Shown here piece by piece: positions 7,619 through 15,431 of a DNA stretch of 64,000 bases; the stretch's first letter is position 1, and every line of letters begins with the position of its first letter. The notes beneath the pieces were generated by a model, which was not told the DNA's origin, ran no database searches, and saw only the letters and a program-made list of their open reading frames with translations. The position numbers and the translations under genes are program-made. Source of the stretch: CAZBKJ01 sp964492495 (GTDB lineage: Bacteria; Patescibacteriota; Microgenomatia; UBA1400; UBA12028); the NCBI GenBank assembly GCA_964492495.1, contig CAZBKJ010000001.1, forward strand, positions 1 through 64,000, in the 5' to 3' direction.

Positions 7619-7948
7619 ATGGGAGAAGTATTTTCACCAGAGGTAGCAACGTACGTGCAGCAGAACAAAATTGCAACTGATGATATTTTAACTTTTGAAG
7701 GAACCAACATCCCCAAATTTTTTTCGACATTACTGATAAAAACGGAATCACAGTCGCCGTTCTATATCTATGTGCCACCATACCAGCAACTGATTGACGG
7801 AACGGTGACAAAAGATGGGGGGCTATACGGATATGATGGGGAAAAAATGCCTAGAAATTTGATCTTTTTTGCATCAGGAAGACCAAACGAGCAATTCAAA
7901 GCAATGATACGAGATACGCTCGCGCATACGACAGGCAGTCGGACATAA
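7619..7948 (+). CDS. Hypothetical protein, 109 residues
   Basis: Not recognised. A soluble protein starting MGEVFSPEVATYVQQN, preceded by a strong AAAGGGG ribosome-binding site and only 15 bases after cysS, so it is probably co-transcribed. Segments such as SPFYIYVPPYQQLIDG and PRNLIFFASGRPNEQ suggest a small alpha/beta fold. No transmembrane segment, metal site or signal peptide is visible. Operon position with cysS gives no firm functional clue. Confidence 0.65.
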   Translation: MGEVFSPEVATYVQQNKIATDDILTFEGTNIPKFFSTLLIKTESQSPFYIYVPPYQQLIDGTVTKDGGLYGYDGEKMPRNLIFFASGRPNEQFKAMIRDTLAHTTGSRT

Positions 7949-7998
7949 CGGAATACAGGTATCAGGAAATATTCATCTACTTTTCAGTTGAGTTGCGC

Positions 7999-8004
7999 TA
8001 CAAT
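7999..8004 (+). promoter_or_regulatory. -10 box of the ferric-reductase-like gene
   Basis: TACAAT in the context TGCGCTACAATACG, six bases before the ATG at 8011; predicted leaderless. The same 12-base context recurs before cofE (9679-9690). Confidence 0.55.
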
Positions 8005-8010
8005 ACGGCT

Positions 8011-8691
8011 ATGTTTCAAAAACTCCTTGTATTGTGTACTGCCAACCGACTGAATGTAATCCGTACCATACAATTCGGATATGTCCTCCTTACTGTTTTT
8101 TTTCTCTTCGCGACCTGGGCAATATTTACCAGTAACGTCGCGTGGATGCACTTTGTGTATGATGTTGGACTTTTATCTGGGAAACTTGCAACGTTTCTCT
8201 TTATCATCGTCACACTTCCTGGAATACTTGGTCGGTTTGGGATCAGACATCCGCTGATAACAATTGGGATTATGTTTCGGCGGTACACTGGAATTGGAGT
8301 CTTTTTGCTTGGATTTGTTCATGGGATGACGGTCTATAGTTTGCCGATGCTAGCTGCAAAACAGCTAGTCCTACCACCTCCTTTGTTTATTACTTTTGGA
8401 CTGACTGCACTTGTATTATTATTTCCACTTTTTTTGACTTCAAATACCCAGAGTGTTCAGATGCTTGGGAAAAATTGGAAACGTTTGCACTCACTAGTCT
8501 ATGTTATTTTCTGGTTTATCTTCATCCATGTTGCAATGCAAGGTGAAAAGTCAGTTGCAATCCTCATCGGCCTCGCTGGATTTTTGGAGATACTTTCACT
8601 GGGGTATGCGTTTTGGAAGAAACGAACACAAGCTTCAACCACCTTTCAATCTACTGGTACGAACTCATCAGGAAATGTACAATCTCCCTAA
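8011..8691 (+). CDS. Ferric-reductase-like transmembrane protein (MsrQ-type heme domain)
   Basis: 226 residues with about six hydrophobic segments. The ATG at 8011 is preferred over an in-frame TTG at 7993 because the -10 box overlaps that extension. The heme-binding pattern of the ferric reductase/MsrQ family can be read: FRRYTGIGVFLLGFVHGM in one helix, then after LTSNTQSVQMLGKNWKRLHSLVY a further helix with FIHVAM. The three His (FVHG, RLHS, FIHV) fit heme ligands. There is no flavin or NADPH domain, as in MsrQ, so it would take electrons from a partner. It likely acts in the membrane in electron transfer; substrate unknown. A divergent paralog lies at 13817-14533. Confidence 0.75.
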   Translation: MFQKLLVLCTANRLNVIRTIQFGYVLLTVFFLFATWAIFTSNVAWMHFVYDVGLLSGKLATFLFIIVTLPGILGRFGIRHPLITIGIMFRRYTGIGVFLLGFVHGMTVYSLPMLAAKQLVLPPPLFITFGLTALVLLFPLFLTSNTQSVQMLGKNWKRLHSLVYVIFWFIFIHVAMQGEKSVAILIGLAGFLEILSLGYAFWKKRTQASTTFQSTGTNSSGNVQSP

Positions 8692-8703
8692 AGGAGGTTT
8701 TGT

Positions 8704-8886
8704 ATGAAACGACTCATTCGTCCTAAGAAGGGAAGAAAAGTAGGCGGAGTTAGCCTTGCCCTTGCAAACTACATGGGCATCGATGTCACTGTCGTGCGCG
8801 TGGTCTTTGTTTTTCTTGCGCTCCCAGGTGGCTTTCCAGGTATCATTCCGTACATCGTTTTGTGGTTAGTTATCCCTGAGGAATAG
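8704..8886 (+). CDS. PspC-domain protein
   Basis: 60 residues, a complete minimal PspC domain: a basic N-terminus (MKRLIRPKKGRKVGGVSLALANYMGID), the typical TVVRVVFVFLALPGG helix, and IIPYIVLWLVIPEE. PspC domains sit in the inner membrane and belong to envelope-stress (phage shock) responses. The ATG has a consensus AAAGGAGG ribosome-binding site, and the gene follows the ferric-reductase-like gene by 12 bases, so the two form one transcript that ends at the terminator at 8917-8960. Confidence 0.92.
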   Translation: MKRLIRPKKGRKVGGVSLALANYMGIDVTVVRVVFVFLALPGGFPGIIPYIVLWLVIPEE

Positions 8887-8916
8887 CTACAACGAAACAG
8901 AAAACCCGCCGTACGC

Positions 8917-8960
8917 ACAACCTCGCATGATCTACAAAAGGTCGCGAGGTTGTTTTTTTT
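8917..8960 (+). terminator. Rho-independent terminator after the PspC gene
   Basis: ACAACCTCGC (8917-8926) pairs perfectly with GCGAGGTTGT (8944-8953) over a 17-base loop, followed by a run of T to 8960. Confidence 0.85.
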
Positions 8961-8989
8961 ATCAGAAAAAACATGAGATAACGTGAGTG

Positions 8990-9631
8990 TTATTGCTCTT
9001 GGTATTGTTTCATGAGCTCTTCAGCTTTCTTTCTCATGGCCTCTTGATCTGCCTCACTTGGAGCTGACCCGCTTTGATTTTCTTTCATCATTGTATTTGC
9101 ACTTTCCATGAGTCCACTCATATCAGAGAACGTCACGTCACTTGGTGGGACAAACTCACTATCAGCGATAGACTGCTCTTTGCAGTCAACTATATAGCCT
9201 TGATCCTCAAGTGCTTTTTTGTCTTCTTCAGACTGAATAGAGGGGACATTTTGGCCATTTTGCTCTGCGTAGTCCTCAATATTCTGATCTTCTGGAAGTG
9301 TCATCGTAAAACCTTTTTTTGTTGTTTCATCCCATGTATGGATGGTACGACCATCGGAAATCATCATTCCTGTAGTGGATGCTCCTGTCGATCCAAAGCC
9401 TGACATCTTCATCTTTTGTCCTTTAAGAAAGTACGTCATCACTGTGTTGTCGCCCTTTTTTGTCATCGTGCATGAGACTGGACGACCAGCTTGAATTGCT
9501 CCGGCAACTGACTCAAACTCCCCAGCCATTTGTGCTTCTGTTTGAGTTTCAATTTGTGCGGATGGTGTAACGGTTTGTTTGCATCCAGCAAGAGCAATGG
9601 TGAGGACGCCAACGATGAGTGCCTTTTTCAT
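8990..9631 (-). CDS. Lipoprotein, paralog A
   Basis: 213 residues starting MKKALIVGVLTIALAGC: a basic n-region, hydrophobic core and LAGC lipobox, so it is lipidated at Cys17 and membrane-anchored outside the cell. AAGGAGA precedes the ATG. The mature part has GRPVSCTMTKKGD, MISDGRTIHTWDE, GFTMTLPED, GYIVDCKEQSIADSEFVPPSDVTFSDM and a charged Met/Glu-rich tail. Two Cys (PVSC, VDC) are conserved in paralog B at 10456-11031. The SDG...W pattern with a following hydrophobic pair recalls LolA-like beta proteins, but this is weak. Function unknown. Confidence 0.75.
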   Translation of the reverse strand: MKKALIVGVLTIALAGCKQTVTPSAQIETQTEAQMAGEFESVAGAIQAGRPVSCTMTKKGDNTVMTYFLKGQKMKMSGFGSTGASTTGMMISDGRTIHTWDETTKKGFTMTLPEDQNIEDYAEQNGQNVPSIQSEEDKKALEDQGYIVDCKEQSIADSEFVPPSDVTFSDMSGLMESANTMMKENQSGSAPSEADQEAMRKKAEELMKQYQEQ

Positions 9632-9682
9632 AGATTCTCCTTGTTTTTTTGTAGTATAAACCAAATTTACGTTTGGGTGCGC

Positions 9683-9688
9683 TACAAT
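9683..9688 (+). promoter_or_regulatory. -10 box of the CofE-like gene
   Basis: TACAAT in GTGCGCTACAATACGCAC, seven bases before the ATG at 9696; predicted leaderless. The lipoprotein A gene leaves in the opposite direction 65 bases away. Confidence 0.55.
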
Positions 9689-9695
9689 ACGCACT

Positions 9696-10442
9696 ATGAC
9701 GATCACACCACTCAAGACAGCAAAAGTAACAGCAAACAAATACACTCTAGAGACTTTTTTGGATGAACATATTCACGACTTTGAAGAAAACACCGTACTA
9801 GTCGTAACTTCAAAGGTCGTATCACTGTGTGAAGGAAATATTGTCTCTCCCAATAGCATAGCTTTGGATGAACTTTTAGAGAAGGAAGCTGATTTTTTCT
9901 TGCCTCGTTCTACCAATCCGTATGGGTTTGGGATGAGCATTAAAAATAACACCTTAATCGCCAACGGAGGAATTGATGAGTCAAACGGAAATGGATCGTA
10001 TATTCTGTGGCCAAAAGATCCTCAGTTGTCAGCCAATACTATTCGAGAGTATCTCTGCAAGAGATTTTCTCTTTCAAAAGTAGGTGTCATTATTAGTGAT
10101 AGCCATGTGCTTCCCATGCGATGGGGAACTGTCGGAACAGCAATTGCCTTCAGTGGCTTCGTACCTCTGAATGAATATATTGGTACAAACGATTTGTTTG
10201 GACGACCATTTAAGGTTACTAGATCTGGAGTAGCGGAAGGGTTGGCGGCAGCTGCGGTTGTGGCGATGGGTGAAGGGAGCGAATCGACTCCACTGGCAAT
10301 ACTCAGCGGTGTGTCGTTTGTGCAGTTTCAGGACAGAAATCCAACGAACGAAGAACTGGAAAAGCATACGATTTCACTCACCGAAGATATTTTTGCTCCA
10401 CTTCTCACTGCTGTACCTTGGAAAAAGGGAAAAAGTTCGTAA
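9696..10442 (+). CDS. CofE-like gamma-glutamyl ligase family protein
   Basis: 248 residues matching the coenzyme F420-0:L-glutamate ligase fold: VLVVTSKVVSLCEGNIV near residue 35, FFLPRSTNPYGFGM, NGGIDESNGNGSYILWP, VIISDSHVLPMRWGTVGTAIAFSGF, and VTRSGVAEGLAAAAVVAMGEG. In F420 producers this enzyme adds glutamate to F420-0. CPR bacteria carry stand-alone homologs without the rest of F420 biosynthesis, and none of those genes is seen here, so the substrate is likely something else. It is flanked on both sides by minus-strand paralogous lipoproteins. The family call is good; the reaction is inferred only. Confidence 0.8.
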   Translation: MTITPLKTAKVTANKYTLETFLDEHIHDFEENTVLVVTSKVVSLCEGNIVSPNSIALDELLEKEADFFLPRSTNPYGFGMSIKNNTLIANGGIDESNGNGSYILWPKDPQLSANTIREYLCKRFSLSKVGVIISDSHVLPMRWGTVGTAIAFSGFVPLNEYIGTNDLFGRPFKVTRSGVAEGLAAAAVVAMGEGSESTPLAILSGVSFVQFQDRNPTNEELEKHTISLTEDIFAPLLTAVPWKKGKSS

Positions 10443-10455
10443 AGATGTCTTTGTA

Positions 10456-11031
10456 CTACATTCCTTGCAGTGATTCTTCGACTGTCCCTGTGATGTCTGT
10501 ATAGACCACATAGCTAGCTGGCACAAATGTGTCTTCTGCAATCTGTGTTCGAACACAGTCCACGCTATATCCTTCATTGGAAAGAGTACTGATACTTTGG
10601 CTACTAGAGAGGTTAGGAATACTCATGCCCAAAGAATCTGTTTTTTGTAGCAGGACAGCAAGCTGTTCTTTTGAGGGAATTTGGCTTTTAAACCCGATTG
10701 CTGACCCTTCTTCCCAAATATAAAAGACAACACCATCTGATACGACAATTCCAGAAGTCTTACCTGATCCTAAGTTTACATGTGTCATCCGAACTCTATT
10801 TCTTTGAGTAATTGCTTGAATTGGTTGACTATCTTGTCCTTTTTGTATGGTACATGCGACAGCTTCTCCATTGTCATATGCTGCTTCAATCTCATCTGCA
10901 CTCATGCTTGTGGTAGAGTCTTCCACTGGTATGAGCGTAGGAGATGGGTTCGGATTTATGGGTGTCGTACTGCATCCAGCAAGAAAGAGAGCGCAGATGG
11001 GAACTATCGAAAAGCGTTGTATTCTGGTCAT
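10456..11031 (-). CDS. Lipoprotein, paralog B
   Basis: 191 residues with a lipobox signal (MTRIQRFSIVPICALFLAGC). A Pro/Thr/Ser linker follows, then a domain clearly homologous to paralog A: GEAVACTIQKGQD, GIVVSDGVVFYIWEEGSAIGF, GYSVDCVRTQIAEDTFVPASYVVYTDI. Both keep the two Cys and the IA-x-x-x-FVP-x-S signature. It ends 14 bases after the CofE-like gene on the other strand. The pair probably arose by duplication, with cofE between. An extracellular sensor or carrier role is speculative. Confidence 0.75.
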   Translation of the reverse strand: MTRIQRFSIVPICALFLAGCSTTPINPNPSPTLIPVEDSTTSMSADEIEAAYDNGEAVACTIQKGQDSQPIQAITQRNRVRMTHVNLGSGKTSGIVVSDGVVFYIWEEGSAIGFKSQIPSKEQLAVLLQKTDSLGMSIPNLSSSQSISTLSNEGYSVDCVRTQIAEDTFVPASYVVYTDITGTVEESLQGM

Positions 11032-11120
11032 AGAGTGGCATCATACATGAGTTGGGGTACGTCACTTTATGAGAAACGAAAGAATTATGTAAGAAAGAGA
11101 TCTGGTAAGATAAAAAATAT

Positions 11121-11588
11121 ATGATGCGCTGGACACTGGGATTTGTTTTTAATTCAGATTTTTCTCAAGTTTTACTCATTCATAAAGAGCATCCGGCTCA
11201 CCAAAAAGGAAAATGGAATGGATTGGGTGGAAAGTATGAAAAAGACGAGACAGCAGAGCAGTGTATCGTACGAGAAATTCTTGAAGAATCAGGCTTACAA
11301 ACCAAGGAAAAAGACTGGAAAAAAGTTGCTCTACTTCATGGAGATACCCACACCAAAGATACAACAGGAGAATGCTGGGAAATGGATGTACTTGCTACAG
11401 CCTATTCAGGAAACCTTATTGATGCCCAAACACTCACAGATGAGAAAGTAGCGTGGTTTCTTGTCGGCTCTCTTCCAAAGACCAAACGAAACCTTCACTG
11501 GCTTATCCCATTGTGTATCGATGCGGTGTGCCACTGTGAGATTGAGAAGGTAACTGTGCTGTATACTCCAAGTGATAATTGGAAATAA
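11121..11588 (+). CDS. Nudix hydrolase
   Basis: 155 residues with a complete Nudix box: GGKYEKDETAEQ followed by CIVREILEESGL, which fits GX5EX7REUXEEXGU. The N-terminus (RWTLGFVFNSDFSQVLLIHK) and WNGLGGKYE are typical of MutT/8-oxo-dGTP-type members. It probably hydrolyses oxidised or other nucleoside diphosphate derivatives; the substrate cannot be fixed from sequence. Two starts (11121, 11124) are equivalent. GNAT and peptidase E genes follow, the last two overlapping, suggesting an operon of small housekeeping enzymes. Confidence 0.9.
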   Translation: MMRWTLGFVFNSDFSQVLLIHKEHPAHQKGKWNGLGGKYEKDETAEQCIVREILEESGLQTKEKDWKKVALLHGDTHTKDTTGECWEMDVLATAYSGNLIDAQTLTDEKVAWFLVGSLPKTKRNLHWLIPLCIDAVCHCEIEKVTVLYTPSDNWK

Positions 11589-11593
11589 TTCAT

Positions 11594-12118
11594 ATGCCAA
11601 AACTTGTCCTCCCAGACCTTCTGTACAAAAAAAGTTTTTTTGAGGCGTTTGCTGAGTACCTGAACGAGGAAACACCGCCTCCTCATTATTTGGAAACGAG
11701 AGCCTTTTTTGAAGAAGATAATTTGGAGGGGTACATACAGCGAGCCCGGGATGGAAGACAAGGGAAAAATCTACCCAATGGGTATGTTCCATGGACAGAT
11801 TATTGGCTGGTTGAAGGTAATCACTTTTTAGGACATCTCTCTTTTCGTCATGAACTTTCAGACTGGCTCAAAAGAATTGGTGGACATATTGGCTATGACA
11901 TTCGCCCCAGTGAACGTGGGAAAGGATATGGAAGCCTTATCTTGAAGCTTGGCCTTGAAAAAGCCAAAGAGCTCGGGCTTGAGAATGTGCTTATTACCTG
12001 CCAGGTTGGCAACACGGCATCAAAAAAAATTATCGAGAAAAATGGTGGAGTTTTGGAAAAAATAAATCCCGGGGAAAATGGAGAAAAGGATATTCAATTG
12101 TTTTGGATTAAAGTATGA
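11594..12118 (+). CDS. GNAT family N-acetyltransferase
   Basis: 174 residues from MPKLVLPDLLYKKSFFEA; an in-frame TTG at 11579 overlapping the Nudix stop is less likely. The acetyl-CoA-binding motif A reads IGYDIRPSERGKGYGSLIL, with R-G-K-G-Y-G as the pyrophosphate loop, followed by LITCQVGNTASKKIIEKNGG, the usual motif B. The substrate is unknown. Its TGA overlaps the ATG of the next gene (ATGA), so the two are probably translationally coupled. Confidence 0.9.
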   Translation: MPKLVLPDLLYKKSFFEAFAEYLNEETPPPHYLETRAFFEEDNLEGYIQRARDGRQGKNLPNGYVPWTDYWLVEGNHFLGHLSFRHELSDWLKRIGGHIGYDIRPSERGKGYGSLILKLGLEKAKELGLENVLITCQVGNTASKKIIEKNGGVLEKINPGENGEKDIQLFWIKV

Positions 12119-12738
12119 AAAATCTTTTTTTAACTTCAAGTAATTGTTTTGTCATGGAAGATGTAATAAGACATGTCCCTAATTATAAAAAAGGAATGAA
12201 GTTGGTTTTCGTTCCTACTGCTGCTGAAGTAGAAAAGGGATATCTGAGTTGGATTCATGAAGATAGGCAAGCACTTATTGATGTTGGGTTTACAGTAAGT
12301 GATTTTTCTCTGGCAAATAAATCACTTGAAGAAGTACAAAAAGCATTCGATCCAGCGCAGGTAGTGATGTTTTCGGGAGGAAACACGTATTTTTTGATGC
12401 AGGAAATCCAGCGGAGCAACTGTGCAGAATACATACGCAATAGAGTCTCGAACGGGCTTGTATATATGGGTACAAGCGCTGGTTCAATAGTAGCTGGTCC
12501 AAAAATTGATATGGTTGGTGATCTAGATGATCGAAGTCTGGCACCAGATCTTATAGGAGACGAGTGTCTTCAATTAACAGATGTAATTATTTTTCCACAC
12601 TGGGGAAGTCCACATTTTGAGAAACGGTACGAAAAATGTATGCAAAACGGATACAAAAAAGGTAATAAGATTGTGTTACTTACAGACGACCAGTATCTCT
12701 GGGTCAAAGACGATTGTTACCAGATTATCAGTATATAA
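12115..12738 (+). CDS. Peptidase E-like serine peptidase (family S51)
   Basis: 207 residues with class-I-glutamine-amidotransferase-like topology. The nucleophile Ser lies in the elbow YMGTSAGSIVAGP; the preceding VVMFSGGNTYFLMQ gives the oxyanion region and IIFPHWGSPHFEKR the His. PepE enzymes release N-terminal Asp from dipeptides; cyanophycinases are relatives. It overlaps the GNAT stop by four bases. Family is clear, exact substrate is not. Confidence 0.85.
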   Translation: MKNLFLTSSNCFVMEDVIRHVPNYKKGMKLVFVPTAAEVEKGYLSWIHEDRQALIDVGFTVSDFSLANKSLEEVQKAFDPAQVVMFSGGNTYFLMQEIQRSNCAEYIRNRVSNGLVYMGTSAGSIVAGPKIDMVGDLDDRSLAPDLIGDECLQLTDVIIFPHWGSPHFEKRYEKCMQNGYKKGNKIVLLTDDQYLWVKDDCYQIISI

Positions 12739-12746
12739 ATCAATGT

Positions 12747-13103
12747 TTAACTTCTTGTAGATCTTGTAATACTCTCAATGATTCCTGAAACACCCTGAGA
12801 GTCTCCTTTCATCCTTGCTATAAAAAGCAACCCTTCGATGAGCTGATGTGGTGGTCTCTCTTGAGATCTTCTGTGAATTTTTGTATGACAGTGAGAACAC
12901 AATACTTGCGCATTTTCACGGCAAGCAACAAACTTACCCGGAATGTTATATCTCTTTGCTTCACAGACCCATACATATTTATGATGAAGTTGTAGCTCAT
13001 GTGGTGATAGTTTTACCGTGCACAATTCACAACGAAGTTGTACTTCCTGCTTGGCTTTTTCTTTGAGTGTTCTTCCAAAACTTCGTTGATTTTCTTCAAT
13101 CAT
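12747..13103 (-). CDS. HNH endonuclease domain protein
   Basis: 118 residues from MIEENQRSFGRTLKEKAK; the longer frame overlaps the divergent AlkD gene and is rejected. A zinc-ribbon HNH motif is clear: CELC, then LQLHHKY, then NAQVLCSHCHTKIH. Such small HNH proteins occur as stand-alone nucleases, in phages, and in restriction systems. The C-terminus is basic and Ser/Arg-rich. It ends 8 bases past peptidase E (convergent) and is divergent from the DNA-repair gene at 13186. No partner methylase is near, so restriction is unlikely. Confidence 0.8.
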   Translation of the reverse strand: MIEENQRSFGRTLKEKAKQEVQLRCELCTVKLSPHELQLHHKYVWVCEAKRYNIPGKFVACRENAQVLCSHCHTKIHRRSQERPPHQLIEGLLFIARMKGDSQGVSGIIESITRSTRS

Positions 13104-13166
13104 TTCTTCTACTAAGACAAAAAAAGAGGAGAAAAGAAAGTCCTGTAATTTTATATAAAAATTCGA

Positions 13167-13172
13167 TAGAAT
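13167..13172 (+). promoter_or_regulatory. -10 box of the AlkD-like gene
   Basis: TAGAAT, 13 bases before the ATG at 13186; predicted 5' UTR about 6-7 nt with no Shine-Dalgarno sequence. Confidence 0.45.
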
Positions 13173-13185
13173 ACATTTTCGGCTT

Positions 13186-13899
13186 ATGAATGATCTTTCA
13201 CTATTGCGGGATGAAATGCAAAAAACAGCTTCGCCAGCACGTGCAAAAAATCTCTCATGGTTTTTCAAGACAGGGAAAGGTCAGTATGGTGAAGGTGATG
13301 TTTTTTGTGGACTCACCGTCCCCCAGTCGCGAATAATCGCTGGTCATTTCCCAAGTCTTTCACTCAAACGTATTGAGAGTTTACTTAAAAGTCCAACTCA
13401 TGAAGAGCGCTTGATTGCTCTTTTTATCTTGGTGTCTCAGTTTTCAAAAGCAGATGAAGACGAGAAAAAAAAGATTGTTGATTTTTATCTTTCACATGCA
13501 GATCGGGTAAACAACTGGGATCTCGTGGATTCCTCAGCTGATAAGATCCTCGGAGAATGGTTGCTCCTTCATCCTGATGAAAATCTCATACAAAAACTGG
13601 CAACATCTTCTTTGTTATGGGAACGACGCATAGCGATGGTGTCAACGTTTGCGTTTATAAAAAAAGGAAAACCTGAATTAACATTTTTGGTTGCACGTAT
13701 GCTTCTTGCCGACAAAGAAGATCTTATTCACAAAGCAACAGGCTGGATGCTTCGGGAAGTTGGCAAACGCTGTGGAAGAGAGAAATTGATCAAGTTTTTG
13801 AGCACGTCATACAAATTCATGCCACGGACTGCCCTGCGGTATTCAATTGAGCATTTTCCACCGCAGGAGCGGAAGCGGTACTTACAGGGACTGGTGTAG
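13186..13899 (+). CDS. DNA alkylation repair protein, AlkD-like
   Basis: 237 residues made of HEAT-like helical pairs. It has the AlkD signature VNNWDLVDSSADKILGEWLL, where the Asp of LVD corresponds to the catalytic Asp of AlkD and the Trp helps cradle the damaged base, and WERRIAMVSTFAFIKKGK further on. AlkD glycosylases remove positively charged alkylpurines without base flipping. Its last 83 bases overlap, tail to tail, the ferric-reductase-like gene on the other strand. The family assignment is firm. Confidence 0.92.
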   Translation: MNDLSLLRDEMQKTASPARAKNLSWFFKTGKGQYGEGDVFCGLTVPQSRIIAGHFPSLSLKRIESLLKSPTHEERLIALFILVSQFSKADEDEKKKIVDFYLSHADRVNNWDLVDSSADKILGEWLLLHPDENLIQKLATSSLLWERRIAMVSTFAFIKKGKPELTFLVARMLLADKEDLIHKATGWMLREVGKRCGREKLIKFLSTSYKFMPRTALRYSIEHFPPQERKRYLQGLV

Positions 13900-14533
13900 G
13901 AGGGTTTTTCTTTTTGAGTCGAATGCCAAATTCTAGGAACACACGAAGATACAGTACGAGGAGTGCAAAGAACGTCAGCACTAAACGAGGTGGCGCAAGA
14001 GAATTGCGTGAGAGAAACCACTGCGTCCAGATAGCTTCTTCGAGATAAAAGGCGCGGATGATTAACAAGAGATAGGCAATGTATCCAGCTCGAAGTAATG
14101 TTCTCCAATTTTTTCCAAACATTTTGACTGCCCAGTTTGATGAGATCAGTGCCATGAATGTGAGTATCGCCATTGCTCCTAGACCGAGGAGAACATCAAT
14201 ATCCTTGAGTGATGATGAAAGATTTGTCCAGTACCGATCCGTATCCCGAAAAAACAGTGAGATCGAATAGGTGAGTGCGCAAAAGTATCCGGTGATTCCA
14301 AGCATTTTTCTGTACTTTAGTTTTGTATCAAAAACATCAAGAAAAAAACTTAAACCACTCAGGGCAAACGAGCAGCCAATGAGTATTCCACTCGTGAACG
14401 CAACTGATTCACTTAGTCCAACAAATGATAGTTCGCCAAGATACAACACACTATACACAACACTGAAACCGTACAAAGCAACGGCAAAAACAAATGTTTG
14501 AAGCCAAAGGGTAGTAATATCTGGTGGTTTCAC
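13817..14533 (-). CDS. Ferric-reductase-like membrane protein lacking heme-ligand histidines
   Basis: 238 residues with six hydrophobic segments, paralogous to the gene at 8011-8691: compare ISSNWAVKMFGKNWRTLLRAGY with TSNTQSVQMLGKNWKRLHSLVY. The paralog's His positions are lost: the helix after YRKMLGITGYFCALTYS has no His, WRTLLRAGY has Leu/Arg instead of LHS, and LLIIRAFY replaces FIHVAM. It therefore probably does not bind heme in the usual way. A Pro/Ala/Ser-rich tail (residues 205-238) is encoded in the 83-base overlap with the AlkD-like gene. Confidence 0.65.
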   Translation of the reverse strand: MKPPDITTLWLQTFVFAVALYGFSVVYSVLYLGELSFVGLSESVAFTSGILIGCSFALSGLSFFLDVFDTKLKYRKMLGITGYFCALTYSISLFFRDTDRYWTNLSSSLKDIDVLLGLGAMAILTFMALISSNWAVKMFGKNWRTLLRAGYIAYLLLIIRAFYLEEAIWTQWFLSRNSLAPPRLVLTFFALLVLYLRVFLEFGIRLKKKNPPTPVPVSTASAPAVENAQLNTAGQSVA

Positions 14534-14595
14534 GATATTTCTATTGTAGCTATATTTCGTGTCTTTGTGAAAAGAAATTTTTTTGTGAAAAAAGG

Positions 14596-15384
14596 TTATA
14601 CATCTTCAGGCTTTTCTGAAGCAACGAGTCCTTTGAACGCTAAATATTCTAGTATTCCTTGTGAAAGACCATTTGCAACGTCATCTGTTCGTTGGGTGAG
14701 TATTTTTCGGTCTGAGGGATTACTTAAAAATCCGGATTCAAAAATCACCGCTGTTGTCATCGGATGAATGGAATGTTCATATCTCCACCAAGCGAATGCA
14801 TAGTATCCTCGCATATTGCGAGAGACATTTGGATCGATCGACATGCCAGTTGCTTTTTGGTAGGTTTTTTCGATGGCAGACACCAAATGCTCTGCGTCCC
14901 CAGTACGGTCTCTCCATGGACCTGCTACCTTAAAGCCCGATGCTTTCAGGCTTGTACTTCCATCTGCATGAATAGCAATAAACGCATCAGCCCAATAGTC
15001 AGGAGGAACAGTCGCGGGGATGATATCAACGGCAATACTTTTTTGTTCTAAAATCTTGGCAACTTCATTTGCGATGAGTAAGTTTATTTCCCACTCAGTC
15101 TTTCCACCACCAGATGCGCCAGTATTTCCGATGAGTTTATCGAGTTCTTCTGGGAGCTCGTTGTTTTTCCAGTGTCCGACTTGGAGTCCAACTCGAACAG
15201 GGCCATCTGGTCTCTTCCACTCTTTAAGCCAACTCCACTCATCGCTTACCGGAACATCTTCCAGTGCCTCGCCATACGGGGGAGCACCACTGACTTCAGG
15301 AGCGGGAGATGAAAACAAGAAACGTGCAATTCCAACGAACAAAAGAAGACCACAACAAAAAAGGCCGAACTTTTTCATTTTCAT
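14596..15384 (-). CDS. N-acetylmuramoyl-L-alanine amidase (Amidase_3)
   Basis: 262 residues. An N-terminal signal anchor (KKFGLFCCGLLLFVGIARFLF) is followed by a Pro-rich linker and the zinc amidase domain. The ligands are visible: VGLQVGHW (His), TEWEINLLIAN (Glu), FIAIHADGS (His), and the catalytic Glu in AVIFESGFLSNPSDR. These enzymes cut the amide between MurNAc and the stem peptide. The protein would act at the cell surface. Starts at 15384 and 15378 are both possible. Confidence 0.93.
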   Translation of the reverse strand: MKMKKFGLFCCGLLLFVGIARFLFSSPAPEVSGAPPYGEALEDVPVSDEWSWLKEWKRPDGPVRVGLQVGHWKNNELPEELDKLIGNTGASGGGKTEWEINLLIANEVAKILEQKSIAVDIIPATVPPDYWADAFIAIHADGSTSLKASGFKVAGPWRDRTGDAEHLVSAIEKTYQKATGMSIDPNVSRNMRGYYAFAWWRYEHSIHPMTTAVIFESGFLSNPSDRKILTQRTDDVANGLSQGILEYLAFKGLVASEKPEDV

Positions 15385-15431
15385 ACGGTAGCAATGGATA
15401 CTGAATGCAACCTGAAAGATTGTGTAGAATA

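Noticed and set aside
12747..13103. Restriction-modification system around the HNH gene
   Set aside because: No methyltransferase or specificity gene nearby; neighbours are housekeeping enzymes.
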